This document shows, piece by piece, positions 60,569-64,000 of a stretch of DNA of 64,000 nt. A program made the translations under genes and the position numbers. Source of the DNA: Acidimicrobiaceae bacterium. GTDB taxonomy: Bacteria > Actinomycetota > Acidimicrobiia > Acidimicrobiales > RAAP-2. The notes under the pieces are model-generated. The model was given only the letters and a program-made list of their open reading frames with translations, searched no databases and had not been told where the DNA came from. Where the stretch lies: assembly GCA_003153575.1 (NCBI GenBank), contig PLZW01000037.1:62001-126000 (forward strand). The letters are read 5' to 3'. Numbering within the stretch: position 1 is the stretch's first letter; the number at the start of each line of letters is the position of its first letter.

Positions 60569-62529
60569 TCAGGCGGGGGTGTGGCTGGCCGCGTCGGACT
60601 GGCTGACCCACGTCTCGTACATCTCGGCGTAGCGCCCGCCCCGGGCCACAAGTTCGTCGTGGTTGCCCACCTCGATGATGCGGCCCTCGTCGACCACGGC
60701 GATCCGGTCGGCCCGCATGGCCGTGGACAGCCGGTGGGCGATCAGGATGGCCGTGCGGTTCTCGAGCAGCACGTCGAGGGCCGTCTCGATCTTCGTCTCC
60801 GACTGGAGGTCGAGGTTCGACGTCGCCTCGTCGAGCACCAGCACCCGGGGGTGGGCCAGGAACGCCCGGGCCAGGGCGATGAGCTGGCGCTCGCCCGAGG
60901 ACAGGGTCTGGCCCCGCTCGTGGACGACGGTGTCGAGTCCCGCGGGCATCCGGTCGATGACGTCGGCGAGGCCGACCCGCTCGACCGCCTCGCGCAGTTC
61001 GCCGTCGGAGGCGTCGGGACGGGCGAAGGCGATGTTGTCCCCGATGGTCCCGGCGAACAGGAAGGGCTCCTGGGGGACGACGCCCAGCTGCCGGCGCAGC
61101 GAGCGCATGGTGACGTCGCGCAGGTCGTGGCCGTCGATGGTCACCCGGCCTTCGGTCGGGTCGTAGAAGCGGGTGACCAGCTTGGCCAACGTGGACTTGC
61201 CCGCTCCGGTCGGGCCCACGAAGGCGACGGTCTCGCCGGGCTCGACCACCAGGTCGACGTCTTCGATCACGAGGCGGTCGCTGAGGTAGCCGAACGTGAC
61301 GTGCTCGAAGGCGATCCGGCCCTCGATGGGGGGAAGATCGGTGGCGTCGGTCGCCTCGGTCACCTCGGGCTCAGTGTCGACCAGCGCCCGCAGTTTGTTC
61401 ACCGAAGCTTGACCCTGCTGGTACGTGTTGTACTGCTGGACCAGGAGCTGGATGGGCTGGAAGAACCGGTTGAGGTACAAGAAGAAGGCGATCAGGGCGC
61501 CCACACTGAGGGTGTGGTGGGCCACCATGGTGCCGCCGATGGCCAGCATGATGGCCTGGCCGAGGAAGCCCAGCATCTGGGTGCCCGGGCCGTAGATGGC
61601 GTTGACGTGGGCCGTGTAGTTGTTGGCGTCGCGGTAGTCGCCGACCACGTTGCGGTGGTGGATGACATTGTTGCGCTGGCGGTTGTGGGCGGTGACGATG
61701 CGGACGCCGTGGAGGCTCTCGGAGAGGTCGGCCAACACATTGGCGATCCCGTCGCGGACCTTGTCGTAGCCCCGTTCCGAAGCCCGCTTGAACCAGATCG
61801 AGGCCACCACCAGGGCGGGCACGATCAGCACCACCGTGATGAATGCGAGCAGCACATTGGTGGCGAACAGGATGATCGTGATCACGACCATGGTCAGAGC
61901 CTGGATGGCCAGCTGCGAGAGGCCGTCCTGCAGCAGCTGCTGGAGGTTCTCGATGTCGCTGGTCATGCGGCTCATGACGACGCCGGCCTTCTCCTCGGTG
62001 AAGAAACCCAGCGACAGGCGCTGGAGGTGGGCGAAGACCTTCACCCGCAGGTCGTTCATGACCCAGGCGGCCAGCCTCCCGGTGACCTGGACCGAGAAGC
62101 GCTGGGCGGTGGCGGTGACGGCGATGAACACCACGTAGGCGATCGCCATGGCCACGACGACGCCGAAGTCGAGGTGCCCCGGCCCCGGGATTCCGCCCAT
62201 GCCGTAGTTGATGGCGTACTCGGTGAGCTTGGGTCCGACTTGGCCGGCGACCGAGATGACGACGACCAGCAGGCCGGCGAGGACCAGCATCCACGGGTAC
62301 TTGGTGAGGAGGCTCCACAGGCTGAGGCGCTTCAGCTCGTTCTCGTTGGCGTTCTGTTCGAACGTGAGGGTCGGCGTCTCGTACTCGGGCTCCGAGGCCA
62401 CGAGGCGGTCGACCCCGGACTGGAGCTCGGCCGGAATGCCGGCGAAGGGGAGTCCGGCCGCGGCCGACGACCCGACGGCACCGGGCCCACCGCCCAGTCC
62501 GCCGCCGCCTCCGAACCCTCCACCCCAGG

Positions 62530-62533
<4 letters not shown>
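60569..62533 (-). CDS. ABC transporter, permease fused to ATP-binding domain (second subunit)
   Basis: A 654-residue half-transporter of the multidrug/lipid-exporter type. The N-terminus has a glycine-rich extension (MTWGGGFGGGGGLGGG). The membrane domain has about six helices (~75-370). The ATPase domain has Walker A GPTGAGKST near 438-446, signature LSSGERQ near 543 and Walker B VLVLDEATS near 565. It overlaps the stop of the first subunit by ATGA. The two proteins would form a heterodimeric exporter of an unknown hydrophobic compound. Confidence 0.9.

Positions 62534-64000
<1,467 letters not shown>

Overview
The window is a high-GC actinobacterial chromosome segment. The gene families point to a lipid-degrading lineage close to Acidimicrobiia or mycobacteria-like Actinobacteria: F420-type LLM oxidoreductase, mycothiol-associated DinB/MDMPI proteins, DUF2505 and DUF6295 proteins, a recC-recB-recD locus, several acyl-CoA dehydrogenases and SDRs, and many leaderless starts with a TANNNT box 6-8 nt upstream. 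This placement is an inference from gene content; there is no rRNA, tRNA or phylogenetic marker to fix it. No CRISPR array, IS element or phage gene was recognised.

Layout. 1-10.8 kb: a broken gene fragment at the left edge, a patatin-like lipase, a divergent MarR/cupin pair, and a loose catabolic group (SRPBCC protein, zinc alcohol dehydrogenase, DUF1214 protein, sulfotransferase, NTF2-like protein, Tat-exported esterase, acyl-CoA dehydrogenase). The first ~6 kb is visibly poorer in G+C than the rest. 10.9-17.2 kb: membrane and surface proteins (sensor-like membrane protein, phosphodiester-glycosidase lipoprotein, membrane SRPBCC protein), pirin, GNAT, a TetR-like regulator and a UbiA prenyltransferase. 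17.4-25.2 kb: D-aminoacylase-type amidohydrolase, epoxide hydrolase, MDMPI and DUF2505 proteins, a stunted binding-protein-like lipoprotein, a zinc-ribbon peptide, an ATP-grasp ligase, TetR, and a lipoprotein with an HNH-like motif whose first 12 residues look like SbcD/Mre11. 25.3-36.7 kb: hydrolases, SDRs, a DapB-like oxidoreductase, PLP enzyme and PdxH back to back, an acyl-CoA dehydrogenase, a thioesterase and the LLM oxidoreductase, consistent with acyl-CoA and xenobiotic/sterol-type catabolism. 37.3-42 kb: a phytoene-desaturase-like oxidoreductase, a helical/coiled-coil/MazF-like three-part protein, and an unusual FtsH-like AAA metalloprotease. 42.2-47.5 kb: a lipoprotein, an MFS-MerR-dienelactone hydrolase operon with 4-nt overlaps, a DUF6295 protein and a Pro-rich DUF5684 membrane protein. 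47.5-56.3 kb: the recC-recB-recD operon. 56.3-64 kb: methyltransferase, amidase, TrpB-like enzyme, MDMPI protein and a two-gene ABC exporter running off the right edge.

The genes most likely to repay attention are the FtsH-like protease (Glu in place of the Walker B Asp, an insertion in the AAA core, almost no extracytoplasmic domain), its convergent neighbour with a MazF-like C-terminus, the HNH-motif lipoprotein with the SbcD-like start, and the MFS-MerR-dienelactone hydrolase operon with its candidate operator. Everything else is mostly ordinary actinobacterial metabolism and DNA repair. Start codons were chosen by Shine-Dalgarno or -10 box position, family N-terminus and overlap with neighbours.
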